A stretch of DNA of 64,000 nt from positions 1,364,001 to 1,428,000 of the forward strand of contig NZ_CP170339.1 in the NCBI RefSeq assembly GCF_042445055.1, read 5' to 3'. Shown here piece after piece: positions 25,233 to 32,068 of the stretch. The position numbers were made by a program, and so were the translations under genes. The notes under the pieces are model-generated. The model had not been told where the DNA came from. It saw nothing but the letters and a program-made list of their open reading frames with translations, and did no database searches. Source of the DNA: Falsihalocynthiibacter sp042445055. Lineage in GTDB: Bacteria > Pseudomonadota > Alphaproteobacteria > Rhodobacterales > Rhodobacteraceae. The first letter of the stretch is position 1. Each line of letters starts with the position of its first letter.

Positions 25233-27671
25233 ATGAGCAGTTTTGATGAAAATGACGCCTTTGAGGCCGCCGCCCGTCCTTCTCTTGCCGCGCGTGCTAT
25301 GGCCGCGCGTCCCGCACCATATCTCGACGCGCTGAACCCAGCCCAGAGGGAGGCCGTTGAAACACTCGATGGTCCTGTTTTGATGCTCGCGGGTGCAGGT
25401 ACAGGTAAAACCAAGGCACTCACCAGTCGGATTGTCCATCTGCTCAATACGGGGCGGGCGCGCCCGAACGAAATTCTGGCAGTGACCTTTACCAATAAAG
25501 CGGCGCGCGAGATGAAAACCCGCGTAAGCGATATGCTTGGACAGACGGTTGAGGGAATGCCGTGGCTTGGCACCTTTCACGCGGTTTGCGTACGTTTGCT
25601 GCGCCGTCATGCGGAGTTGGTGGGACTTAAGGGCAACTTCACGATTCTGGATACGGACGATCAGATACGTCTACTTAAGCAGCTTCTCACCGCCGCCGAA
25701 ATTGACGACAAGCGCTGGCCTGCACGCCACTTGGCAAATGTCATTGACGGCTGGAAAAACCGCGCATGGTCGCCCAAGCAGGTTCCGTCCTCTGAGGCTG
25801 GTGCATTCAACGACAAGGGCATCGAGCTCTACGCGCAATATCAAACGCGCCTTCGGGAGCTTAACGCCTGCGATTTTGGCGACCTTCTTTTGCATACGGT
25901 TGGAATTTTCCAGACCCATAATGATGTGCTTGAGCAATATCAGCGCTGGTTCAAATATATCCTCGTGGACGAGTATCAGGATACCAACGTCGCCCAGTAT
26001 TTGTGGCTTCGGCTCTTGGCAGGTGGGCACAAGAATATCTGCTGCGTTGGTGATGACGATCAGTCGATCTATGGTTGGCGCGGGGCGGAAGTGGGCAATA
26101 TCCTGCGGTTTGAAAAGGACTTCCCCGGTGCGCATGTTGTGCGATTGGAGCAGAACTATCGCAGCACCCCACATATTCTCGGCGCGGCCTCTGGGGTGAT
26201 CGCAGGAAACGCTGGGCGTTTGGGCAAAGAGCTCTGGACCGATTTGCCCGAGGGCGAGAAGGTGCGCCTAATTGGCCATTGGGATGGCGAAGAAGAAGCG
26301 CGATGGATCGGTGACGAGATTGAATCCCTTCAAAGTGGTCGGCGCGCAGAGCGTGGGCAGAGCCTTGAGACAATGGCGATACTCGTGCGCGCAAGCCACC
26401 AGATGCGCGCATTTGAGGATCGATTCCTTTCAATCGGACTGCCGTACCGCGTGATCGGTGGGCCGCGTTTCTATGAGAGGCTCGAAATTCGCGATGCGAT
26501 GGCATATTTCCGCGTTGTCACCAGTCCTGATGACGACCTTGCCTTTGAGCGGATTGTGAATACGCCCAAGCGTGGATTGGGAAATGTCGCTCAGCAGAAA
26601 ATTCAGGTTTGCGCTCGAAATCATGGTGTTTCCCTTGTGAAGGGCGCCAAGCTTCTGTTGGCAGAGAAAGGTATCAGCGGCAAAGGTGCTAAGGAGCTTC
26701 GCGTACTCTTGGACAGTATTGATCGCTGGATCGAGATGTCGCGCGGCCCACGTGTTGAAATCGATCTAAGTGATGATGTTCTGGACGACGAAGGCGCGCC
26801 AACACAGTTCGAATTTGGCACGCCAGAGAAAAGCCATATCGAACTCGCTGAAATCATTCTGGATGAAAGCGGCTATACCGCGCATTGGCAAAACGACAAA
26901 ACGCCAGAGGCACCAGGGCGGCTGGAGAACCTTAAAGAACTCGTTAAAGCGCTTGAGCAATTCGAGAACCTTCAGGGGTTCCTTGAGCACGTTTCACTCA
27001 TCATGGATAATGAGAGCGAAGAGTCCGAAGAAAAAGTGACGATCATGACGCTTCATGCCGCCAAAGGTCTGGAGTATCCGAACGTATTCCTGCCCGGATG
27101 GGAGGACGGTCTTTTCCCGAGCCAGCGGTCGATGGATGAAAGTGGCGTGAAAGGTTTGGAGGAAGAGCGGCGCTTGGCCTATGTCGGAATCACGCGTGCC
27201 GAACAGCTCTGTACAATTTCCTTTGCCGCGAACCGACGGGTCTATGGCCAGTGGCAGAGCGCGCTTCCCAGCCGATTCATTGATGAACTGCCAGAGGAGC
27301 ACGTCGATGTGCTTACACCTTCAGGTCTTTATGGCGGCGGATATGGCGCAGCAGCGGGCGGTGCGCCGCAGATGGAAGAGCGCGCGCGCAATGCCGATGT
27401 TTACAATTCCCCTGGCTGGAAGCGGATGCAAGCCCGCGCAGCGGAGCGGCCCACTGGTAATCCGCGGAGTAGTCGGCACCTAACGATTGACGCCAAAGCG
27501 GTAAGTAAATTCACCGAAGGCGATCGCGTTTTTCATACCAAGTATGGTTATGGGATTATCGTCGAGATCGAAGGCGATAAGCTTGGTGTTTCATTTGACA
27601 AGGCAGGCGACAAGAAGGTCGTTGCCAACTATGTTGTGCCGGCCGATCAGGCAGGCGACGTTCCATTCTAG
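25233..27671 (+). CDS. uvrD: UvrD/PcrA-type ATP-dependent DNA helicase
   Basis: An 812-residue superfamily 1A helicase for nucleotide excision and mismatch repair. Motif I is AGAGTGKTKALTSRI, Ia TFTNKAAREMK, II VDEYQDTN, III GDDDQSIYGWRGA, IV LEQNYRSTP, V TIMTLHAAKGLEY and VI YVGITRAEQL. The C-terminal 60 residues have the Tudor-like part (FTEGDRVFHTKYGYGIIVEIE) that helps PcrA/UvrD contact RNA polymerase. Length is slightly above the usual 720-780, due to an N-terminal stretch of about 20 residues and linker DNA. The CCTCCTCCC hairpin array lies directly downstream on the opposite strand. Confidence 0.94.
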   Translation: MSSFDENDAFEAAARPSLAARAMAARPAPYLDALNPAQREAVETLDGPVLMLAGAGTGKTKALTSRIVHLLNTGRARPNEILAVTFTNKAAREMKTRVSDMLGQTVEGMPWLGTFHAVCVRLLRRHAELVGLKGNFTILDTDDQIRLLKQLLTAAEIDDKRWPARHLANVIDGWKNRAWSPKQVPSSEAGAFNDKGIELYAQYQTRLRELNACDFGDLLLHTVGIFQTHNDVLEQYQRWFKYILVDEYQDTNVAQYLWLRLLAGGHKNICCVGDDDQSIYGWRGAEVGNILRFEKDFPGAHVVRLEQNYRSTPHILGAASGVIAGNAGRLGKELWTDLPEGEKVRLIGHWDGEEEARWIGDEIESLQSGRRAERGQSLETMAILVRASHQMRAFEDRFLSIGLPYRVIGGPRFYERLEIRDAMAYFRVVTSPDDDLAFERIVNTPKRGLGNVAQQKIQVCARNHGVSLVKGAKLLLAEKGISGKGAKELRVLLDSIDRWIEMSRGPRVEIDLSDDVLDDEGAPTQFEFGTPEKSHIELAEIILDESGYTAHWQNDKTPEAPGRLENLKELVKALEQFENLQGFLEHVSLIMDNESEESEEKVTIMTLHAAKGLEYPNVFLPGWEDGLFPSQRSMDESGVKGLEEERRLAYVGITRAEQLCTISFAANRRVYGQWQSALPSRFIDELPEEHVDVLTPSGLYGGGYGAAAGGAPQMEERARNADVYNSPGWKRMQARAAERPTGNPRSSRHLTIDAKAVSKFTEGDRVFHTKYGYGIIVEIEGDKLGVSFDKAGDKKVVANYVVPADQAGDVPF

Positions 27672-27703
27672 TTTGAAATAATCCGGCGCCATGCGGCGTG
27701 CCC

Positions 27704-27745
27704 ATAAAAAAACGGCGATGCTCGGGAGGAGGTGAGCATCGCCGT
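27704..27745 (-). terminator. Terminator of the small-RNA transcript, with CCTCCTCCC loop
   Basis: A 12-bp perfect stem (27712-27723 with 27734-27745) ends the minus-strand array and is followed by seven T on that strand (27706-27712). Its loop holds the same CCTCCTCCC motif as the six hairpins before it, so this terminator is also the seventh motif copy. Read the other way it lies 40 bases after the helicase stop and may help end that transcript too, though the T run there is poor. Confidence 0.85.
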
Positions 27746-27835
27746 CTTTGTTTTGCGCGTTTCCTCAGGGAGGAGGAGAGAGGTCCCGCGCGGAGCGCTA
27801 GATCTCAGGGAGGAGGAGAGAGAGCTGGCGCTATG
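27746..27835 (-). ncRNA. Cuckoo-type (CcsR-like) small RNA, third unit
   Basis: Two hairpins with CCTCCTCCC in the loop (motifs at 27808-27816 and 27768-27776, 40 bases apart). The first has a near-perfect stem (27794-27806 with 27820-27832); the second has a short inner stem and an outer GCGCG/CGCGC stem (27755-27759 with 27787-27791). The terminating hairpin follows 44 bases on. Read from the minus strand, downstream of the DUF1127 gene. Two loops of this kind per RNA is the known form of the alphaproteobacterial cuckoo RNAs. Ends are approximate. Confidence 0.7.
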
Positions 27836-27854
27836 TCTGGGGCTTGGCCCCGTA

Positions 27855-27936
27855 TATGCGACCTCTGGCACAAGGGAGGAGGAAATGTGCCTAAGGTCTA
27901 TTGCGTCTGACCCAGGGAGGAGGAGAGGGTCATCAG
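27855..27936 (-). ncRNA. Cuckoo-type (CcsR-like) small RNA, second unit
   Basis: Two hairpins with the CCTCCTCCC loop (motifs 27915-27923 and 27874-27882, 41 bases apart). Stems: TGACCC/GGGTCA (27908-27913 with 27927-27932), and GGCACA/TGTGCC (27867-27872 with 27886-27891) extended by GACCT/AGGTC. The different stems that keep the same loop are covariation-like support for selection on the loop. Ends are approximate. Confidence 0.75.
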
Positions 27937-27964
27937 CCGTTCTTGTGGAGCTTGGCTCCGTGTC

Positions 27965-28040
27965 GGTGCGACGATATCTGGGAGGAGGTAGATATCGCCG
28001 CTCTTTGGTCAGACCCAGGGAGGAGGAGAGGGTCCGATTA
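27965..28040 (-). ncRNA. Cuckoo-type (CcsR-like) small RNA, first unit
   Basis: Two hairpins with the CCTCCTCCC loop (motifs 28018-28026 and 27980-27988, 38 bases apart), starting about 13 bases after the DUF1127 stop codon on the minus strand. Stems: GACCC/GGGTC (28012-28016 with 28030-28034) and GATATCT/AGATATC (27973-27979 with 27990-27996). In Rhodobacter sphaeroides the CcsR RNAs are processed from the transcript of a DUF1127 gene, the same order as here. Ends are approximate. Confidence 0.78.
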
Positions 28041-28047
28041 AGAATTC

Positions 28048-28260
28048 TTATTTATAGGCCGCTTCGAGTGCGATGCCTTTGATCATGGAGCGGTGAATGC
28101 CCAGATCAGCCAGCTCACGGCCCGAAAGCGCGTTCAGCTCGTTAACTGTTGTGCGGTACGTGTTGTAACACGAAACCTTCTCTGCCAGCCCTTTATAGGC
28201 GGCGATGATACGGTCTTGAATGCCAGCTTCTGTGGCGCGGATCTCTGTTGCAAATGCCAT
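28048..28260 (-). CDS. DUF1127 protein, host gene of the small-RNA array (CcaF1-like)
   Basis: A 70-residue basic protein whose C-terminus is the DUF1127 domain (TTVNELNALSGRELADLGIH, then RSMI). The N-terminal half is helical (IQDRIIAAYKGLAEKVSCYN). In R. sphaeroides the equivalent protein CcaF1 binds RNA and affects maturation of the CcsR small RNAs made from its own transcript. The same order here (short ORF, then CCTCCTCCC hairpins, then terminator) makes that role likely. The ribosome binding site is weak (GCGAGGCAAGCC). The gene also lies in a stress-type setting: related operons are driven by RpoH-type sigma factors. Confidence 0.85.
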   Translation of the reverse strand: MAFATEIRATEAGIQDRIIAAYKGLAEKVSCYNTYRTTVNELNALSGRELADLGIHRSMIKGIALEAAYK

Positions 28261-28312
28261 TGGCTTGCCTCGCTTAGATTATTGTCTGCGCCGGATTGCG
28301 CTAACATGAACC

Positions 28313-28341
28313 AATTTAGTGCGGGTGCTGCAGGTGCACAA
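28313..28341 (-). promoter_or_regulatory. Candidate promoter of the DUF1127/small-RNA transcript
   Basis: On the minus strand TTGTGC (28336-28341) and TAAATT (28313-28318) are 17 bases apart, giving a start near 28306 and a leader of about 45 bases. It could be read by the housekeeping or an RpoH-type sigma factor. Found by eye; other pairs in the 256-base gap are not excluded. Confidence 0.35.
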
Positions 28342-28516
28342 TCCCGCCCATCGGCAATGCCGCTATGCAGAAAATGCATAAGTAGTCCTGTCCCATTTTT
28401 TGGCTTCATAGCTCGGTAAATACCTGTATTCCATAGGGCAAATTAACACAGTTGCTTGCTATTACCGGCGAACGGGAACACATAAATCGCAGGCAAACTT
28501 CAAAAGGAGCCTTCAC

Positions 28517-29590
28517 ATGGCTGTTACAAAACAAGAGATTCTTGAGGTTCTGGCAGGAATCGCGGTGGGTAAGGATGAGAATCTGGTCTCACGAGATTTG
28601 GTGCGCGCATTGGATATCGCGGGCGGAGGTGTGAAGTTCGTCATTGAGGCCCCAAACGCAGAGGTGGCCCAGAGCCTTGCGCCCGTGCGCGATCAGGCAG
28701 AGGCCGCCGTACGTGCGATGGTAGGGGTCGATGCTGTGTCTGTTGTATTGACGGCGCACGGTCCTGCCGCGCCCAAGGGGCCCGCGCCGGATCTCAAGAT
28801 CGGTCGGCACCCCAAGCCGCAGGCTGGACCAACGAAGCCTTCGGGTGTTGCGCGGATTTTGGCTGTTGGTTCGGGAAAGGGGGGCGTCGGGAAATCAACG
28901 GTGTCCTCGAACCTTGCTGTCGCCTTGGCCAAGCAGGGGCGGCGCGTGGGGCTACTGGATGCGGATATATATGGTCCAAGCCAGCCGCGCATGATGGGCG
29001 CAACAGGGCGTCCGGCTTCTCCTGATGGAAAAACCATCATTCCGCTCAAGGCGCACGGAGTAACGATGATGTCGATTGGCTTGATGGTTGATCCTGACAA
29101 AGCCGTCGTTTGGCGTGGGCCAATGTTGATGGGCGCGCTTCAACAGATGCTGGGGCAGGTCCAGTGGGGCGAGCTTGATGTCCTTATTGTCGATCTACCG
29201 CCCGGTACAGGAGATGTTCAGCTTACACTCTGTCAAAAATCCGACCTTACCGGCGCGATTGTCGTTTCGACGCCGCAAGATGTTGCGATGCTGGACGCCA
29301 AGAAGGCGCTGAATATGTTCAATCAGCTCGGCACGCCCGTTTTGGGCCTTATAGAGAACATGAGCACATATATATGTCCTAACTGTAATCACGAGTCCCA
29401 TCTCTTTGGGCATGGCGGAGTACAGAAAGAGGCCGAAGCGCTTGATCTTCCCTTCCTCGGTGCGTTGCCGCTCGATATTGATGTGCGCCTTGCGGGGGAT
29501 GCGGGCACGCCCGTTGCCGCAGGTGATGGACCGATGGCCGAGGCCTATGCGGTTCTGGCCAAGCGTCTGGTTGATGGCGGCATGGCCTAG
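28517..29590 (+). CDS. mrp: Mrp/ApbC-type Fe-S cluster carrier ATPase
   Basis: A 357-residue P-loop NTPase that delivers Fe-S clusters to apoproteins. The N-terminal DUF59-like domain (1-90; VLAGIAVGKDENLVSRDLVR) is joined by a Pro/Lys-rich linker to the MinD-like domain with the deviant Walker A (GSGKGGVGKSTVSSNLA), DADIYGPSQPRMMG, Walker B VDLPPGTGDVQL and the cluster-binding C-x-x-C (ICPNCNHESHLFGHGG). AAGGAG precedes the ATG by 6 bases. It is the last gene before the dcw leader. Confidence 0.93.
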   Translation: MAVTKQEILEVLAGIAVGKDENLVSRDLVRALDIAGGGVKFVIEAPNAEVAQSLAPVRDQAEAAVRAMVGVDAVSVVLTAHGPAAPKGPAPDLKIGRHPKPQAGPTKPSGVARILAVGSGKGGVGKSTVSSNLAVALAKQGRRVGLLDADIYGPSQPRMMGATGRPASPDGKTIIPLKAHGVTMMSIGLMVDPDKAVVWRGPMLMGALQQMLGQVQWGELDVLIVDLPPGTGDVQLTLCQKSDLTGAIVVSTPQDVAMLDAKKALNMFNQLGTPVLGLIENMSTYICPNCNHESHLFGHGGVQKEAEALDLPFLGALPLDIDVRLAGDAGTPVAAGDGPMAEAYAVLAKRLVDGGMA

Positions 29591-29602
29591 GCGCAATTCC
29601 TT

Positions 29603-29627
29603 CGGGAAATTATGGGAAAGAGGGTGT
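29603..29627 (+). promoter_or_regulatory. Candidate MraZ operator, distal
   Basis: CGGGA-AATTA-TGGGA-AAGAG-GGTGT: two good and one poor copy of the TGGGN box with 5-base spacers (10-bp period), the arrangement bound by MraZ in E. coli. It lies 13 bases after the mrp stop and about 600 bases before mraZ. Confidence 0.4.
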
Positions 29628-29748
29628 GGTTCGCGGTATTGGCTGCGAATCACTTCGCGAAAAGCGGGAAAATTCCGATCTATTTGCCCAATATGGGCGC
29701 GAAATGGCGCAGAATCTGGGGCGCCATCGGCCTCATGGGGCATTTTTC

Positions 29749-29763
29749 TGGGAAATTATGGTA
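29749..29763 (+). promoter_or_regulatory. Candidate MraZ operator, middle
   Basis: TGGGA-AATTA-TGGTA, two TGGGN-type boxes at 10-bp period. Its first 13 bases repeat the distal site almost exactly (GGGAAATTATGG occurs twice in this leader), which argues for a shared binding protein. Confidence 0.4.
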
Positions 29764-29918
29764 CTTTTTTGCGATGGCGGGGTTTCGCTATATATAGTGT
29801 CTGATTTTTGATGGCTGACTATTTGTGCCAAATATTGGTGGGCTTTCGGACCGAATTGCAGGTTCCGAATCTCGCCAAACGCCTATATACACATAAAGTT
29901 CCATAAAAAACACTTGAT

Positions 29919-29943
29919 TGCCATGCATTCCCATGCGATCCCT
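29919..29943 (-). promoter_or_regulatory. Candidate MraZ operator triplet over the mraZ/UpsM promoter
   Basis: Read on the minus strand: AGGGA-TCGCA-TGGGA-ATGCA-TGGCA, three boxes at exact 10-bp period. On the plus strand the same bases span a plausible -35 (TTGCCA, 29918-29923) and reach a -10 (TAATGT, 29943-29948, with a long 19-base spacer). Bound MraZ would cover the promoter, as expected for autorepression of the dcw operon. Confidence 0.5.
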
Positions 29944-29954
29944 AATGTACAAGA

Positions 29955-30160
29955 TGAGGACGGGATCAGGGGCAGATTAAGAACCCCAAACAAAAAGAAC
30001 CAAGTCAGGTTTCATACAGGCGCCCGCCATTCATCAAAATTGAGATCCGGCGCGCGAGCGAGCAGACATCCCCCCAGGTGGCGCGCGCAGCTGGACTTCC
30101 CGGAAACGGGACGCCAACGGCGGATTGAACAGTGGCAGCTCGTTCAATCCGCCGTTTTTC
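29955..30160 (+). ncRNA. upsM: UpsM-like small RNA from the mraZ leader
   Basis: A transcript from the candidate promoter at about 29918-29948 to the strong terminator at 30118-30159 would be about 205 bases and end roughly 50 bases before mraZ. In R. sphaeroides UpsM is an abundant RNA of about that size made from the dcw 5' UTR by partial termination in the same position. No protein frame fits, and a G/C-rich hairpin region (30045-30110) precedes the terminator. Identity rests on place, size and structure rather than on sequence matching; the 5' end is a guess. Confidence 0.6.
30118..30159 (+). terminator. Strong intrinsic terminator upstream of mraZ
   Basis: A perfect 13-bp stem (CGGCGGATTGAAC, 30118-30130, with GTTCAATCCGCCG, 30142-30154) and TTTTT. 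It stands between the promoter region and the whole dcw cluster, so readthrough or a promoter beyond it must supply mraZ. This is the expected 3' end of the UpsM-like RNA. Confidence 0.92.
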
Positions 30161-30208
30161 ATTCAAGGGCTCGATGGGCCCGACAATTAATAAGGAGCCG
30201 CAGGGACA

Positions 30209-30709
30209 GTGGCGGGAACGTTTAGAGGCGAAAGCAACCATAAGGTTGATGCGAAGGGCAGGGTGTCTATCCCGGCTCTTTTTCGCCGCGTTCTTGAAAG
30301 TGCTGATCCTGAATGGCGTGAAGGGCTCGCGCCGCGTGTTGTTATCGTTTATGGTGACGAGCGCCGCAGCCAGCTTGAATGTTTTACCCAAGATGCGATT
30401 GACGAGGTCGATGCCCTAATTGCGCGGCTCCCTCGTGGTTCAAAGAAGCGTCAGGCCCTACAGCGTCTCTATAGTGCGCAGGCCTACCCGACGAGCGTCG
30501 ACGATACTGGGCGCCTTGTGTTGCCCGCGAAGTTGCGTAAGAAGATCGGTCTCGAGAACGAAGCGTATTTTGTCGGGAATGGCGACACGTTTGAAATCTG
30601 GACCCCAGACAGGTACGAGGCGGCGATGAACGATGGTTTGGATGCCGATGACGACTTCGATCCGAACGTAGACCCGAGCGTTTATTTGGACGCGCTGGGA
30701 GAGGATTGA
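30209..30709 (+). CDS. mraZ: Transcriptional regulator MraZ
   Basis: A 166-residue AbrB-fold regulator, first gene of the division and wall cluster, known to repress its own operon by binding tandem TGGGN repeats. Two copies of the SpoVT/AbrB-like motif are seen: GTFRGESNHKVDAKGRVSIP near the start and SVDDTGRLVLPAKLRKKIG at about 92-110. The start is GTG with AAGGAG 11 bases upstream and AGGGA closer; no ATG fits the family N-terminus. Candidate operators lie in the leader. Confidence 0.95.
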   Translation: MAGTFRGESNHKVDAKGRVSIPALFRRVLESADPEWREGLAPRVVIVYGDERRSQLECFTQDAIDEVDALIARLPRGSKKRQALQRLYSAQAYPTSVDDTGRLVLPAKLRKKIGLENEAYFVGNGDTFEIWTPDRYEAAMNDGLDADDDFDPNVDPSVYLDALGED

Positions 30710-30713
30710 CCCC

Positions 30714-31706
30714 ATGACCGCTGCCACGGAACCCAAAAAACCTCATATTCCGGTCTTGCTTCGTCCATTGCTTAAGGCCGTTGAACCTGTTTCAGGAGCT
30801 TGGCTGGATGGTACATTTGGTGCTGGCGGGTACACGCGTGGGCTTTTGGCAGCTGGGGCTGATGTCGTTTATGGGGTTGATCGTGATCCTGCGGTTTTCA
30901 AAATGGCTGCTGATTGGGCGGGGGAATATGGTGAGCGGCTTAAGCTTGTTGAAGGTACTTTTAGCTGTCTCGATGAATATGCCACTGGGCTTGATGGCGT
31001 TGTACTGGACCTTGGCGTAAGTTCGATGCAGCTCGATCAGGCGGACCGTGGCTTCTCGTTCATGAAGGACGGTCCCCTTGATATGCGCATGAGCCAGTCG
31101 GGGATTTCGGCGGCTGATTTGGTAAATGAAAGCAGCGAGGCCGAGCTTGCAGATATTCTCTTTCAATACGGAGAAGAGCGTGCGAGCCGACGGATCGCCA
31201 AGGCAATCATTGCCGCGCGCGAGATTGAGCCCTTCACCACCACGCTAGCCTTGGCGGATTTGATCGAAAAAACACTGGGGCGCGGTAAGCCGGGCCAGAG
31301 CCACCCTGCCACGCGCAGCTTTCAGGCAATCCGCATTGCGGTAAACGACGAATTCGGACAGCTCATCGAAGGGCTAGAAGCCGCCGAGCGCGCTCTCAAA
31401 GAGGGTGGAAAACTGGCGGTTGTGTCCTTTCATTCACTCGAAGACCGTATTGTTAAGAAGTTTCTACAGGCGCGTTCAGGTGGTGGCGGAAACGCCAATC
31501 GCTACGCGCCCGAGGCTAACGAAAAGCCCCCCGCATTCAAATTGACGCCTCGCAAAGCAATCGGGCCCGACACAGAAGAGCTCGCCGAGAACCCACGTTC
31601 TCGAAGTGCGATTTTGCGCGTCGCCACCCGAACAAGCGCCCTAGCAGAGGGCGCGGGGCGCGCTGGATTAGGTTTGCCGAAATTGGTTACAGGAGGACGC
31701 GGCTAA
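30714..31706 (+). CDS. rsmH: 16S rRNA m4C1402 methyltransferase
   Basis: RsmH (MraW) methylates N4 of C1402 in the ribosomal P site. The 330-residue protein starts HIPVLLRPLLKAVEP, has the SAM loop DGTFGAGGYTRGLL, and ends with the family motifs ATRSFQAIRIAVNDEF and VVSFHSLEDRIVKKF. Four bases follow the mraZ stop before its ATG, and its TAA overlaps the ftsL ATG by one base, so all are cotranslated. Confidence 0.96.
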   Translation: MTAATEPKKPHIPVLLRPLLKAVEPVSGAWLDGTFGAGGYTRGLLAAGADVVYGVDRDPAVFKMAADWAGEYGERLKLVEGTFSCLDEYATGLDGVVLDLGVSSMQLDQADRGFSFMKDGPLDMRMSQSGISAADLVNESSEAELADILFQYGEERASRRIAKAIIAAREIEPFTTTLALADLIEKTLGRGKPGQSHPATRSFQAIRIAVNDEFGQLIEGLEAAERALKEGGKLAVVSFHSLEDRIVKKFLQARSGGGGNANRYAPEANEKPPAFKLTPRKAIGPDTEELAENPRSRSAILRVATRTSALAEGAGRAGLGLPKLVTGGRG

Positions 31707-32068
31707 TGCGCTCGTTGTATATTGCAGTAACTGCGATGCTCGTTCTGGGACTTGCTTTCTGGGCTTATAATGAGAACTACAAAACACAGTCGCGCCTCAA
31801 ACAGGTCGCGCAGATTCAGCGCATGATTGGCCTCAAGCGTGAGCATCTGGCCATTCTGAACGCAGAATGGGCCTATCAGAACCGCCCAGAGCGCCTGCGC
31901 CAACTTGCCGAGATCAACTTTGACCGTCTTGGATTGCTGCCGTTGCTGCCAGAGCAATTCGGCCATGTCGATCAGGTGCAGTACCATATTCCAACGGTTA
32001 ACGGCAGCTTTCCAGAGTTGATGGGCGGCGTCGAAGTTTCCGCGCCACTGGTGGAGGATGGGCAATGA
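31706..32068 (+). CDS. ftsL: Cell division protein FtsL
   Basis: A 120-residue bitopic protein: a very short cytoplasmic end, one membrane helix at about 2-20 (SLYIAVTAMLVLGLAFWAY) and a periplasmic coiled coil (QIQRMIGLKREHLAILNAEW) followed by the LAEINFDRLGL motif. It forms the FtsQLB complex that signals to FtsWI at the septum. The call rests on topology and on its place between rsmH and ftsI, as sequence conservation in the family is low. Overlaps both neighbours. Confidence 0.88.
   Translation: MRSLYIAVTAMLVLGLAFWAYNENYKTQSRLKQVAQIQRMIGLKREHLAILNAEWAYQNRPERLRQLAEINFDRLGLLPLLPEQFGHVDQVQYHIPTVNGSFPELMGGVEVSAPLVEDGQ

Noticed and set aside
27704..28040. GGAGGAGG loops read on the plus strand as CsrA/RsmA sponge RNA
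   Set aside because: GGA in hairpin loops would fit CsrA, but the terminator T run and the DUF1127 gene order place the transcript on the minus strand, where the loops read CCUCCUCCC.
29612..29811. Short plus-strand frames between mrp and mraZ
   Set aside because: They run through repeated operator-like sequence, lack ribosome sites and show no family.
29591..30208. RNase P RNA or 6S RNA in the dcw leader
   Set aside because: None of the conserved RNase P core sequences is visible, and no long 6S-like central bubble; size and position fit UpsM better.
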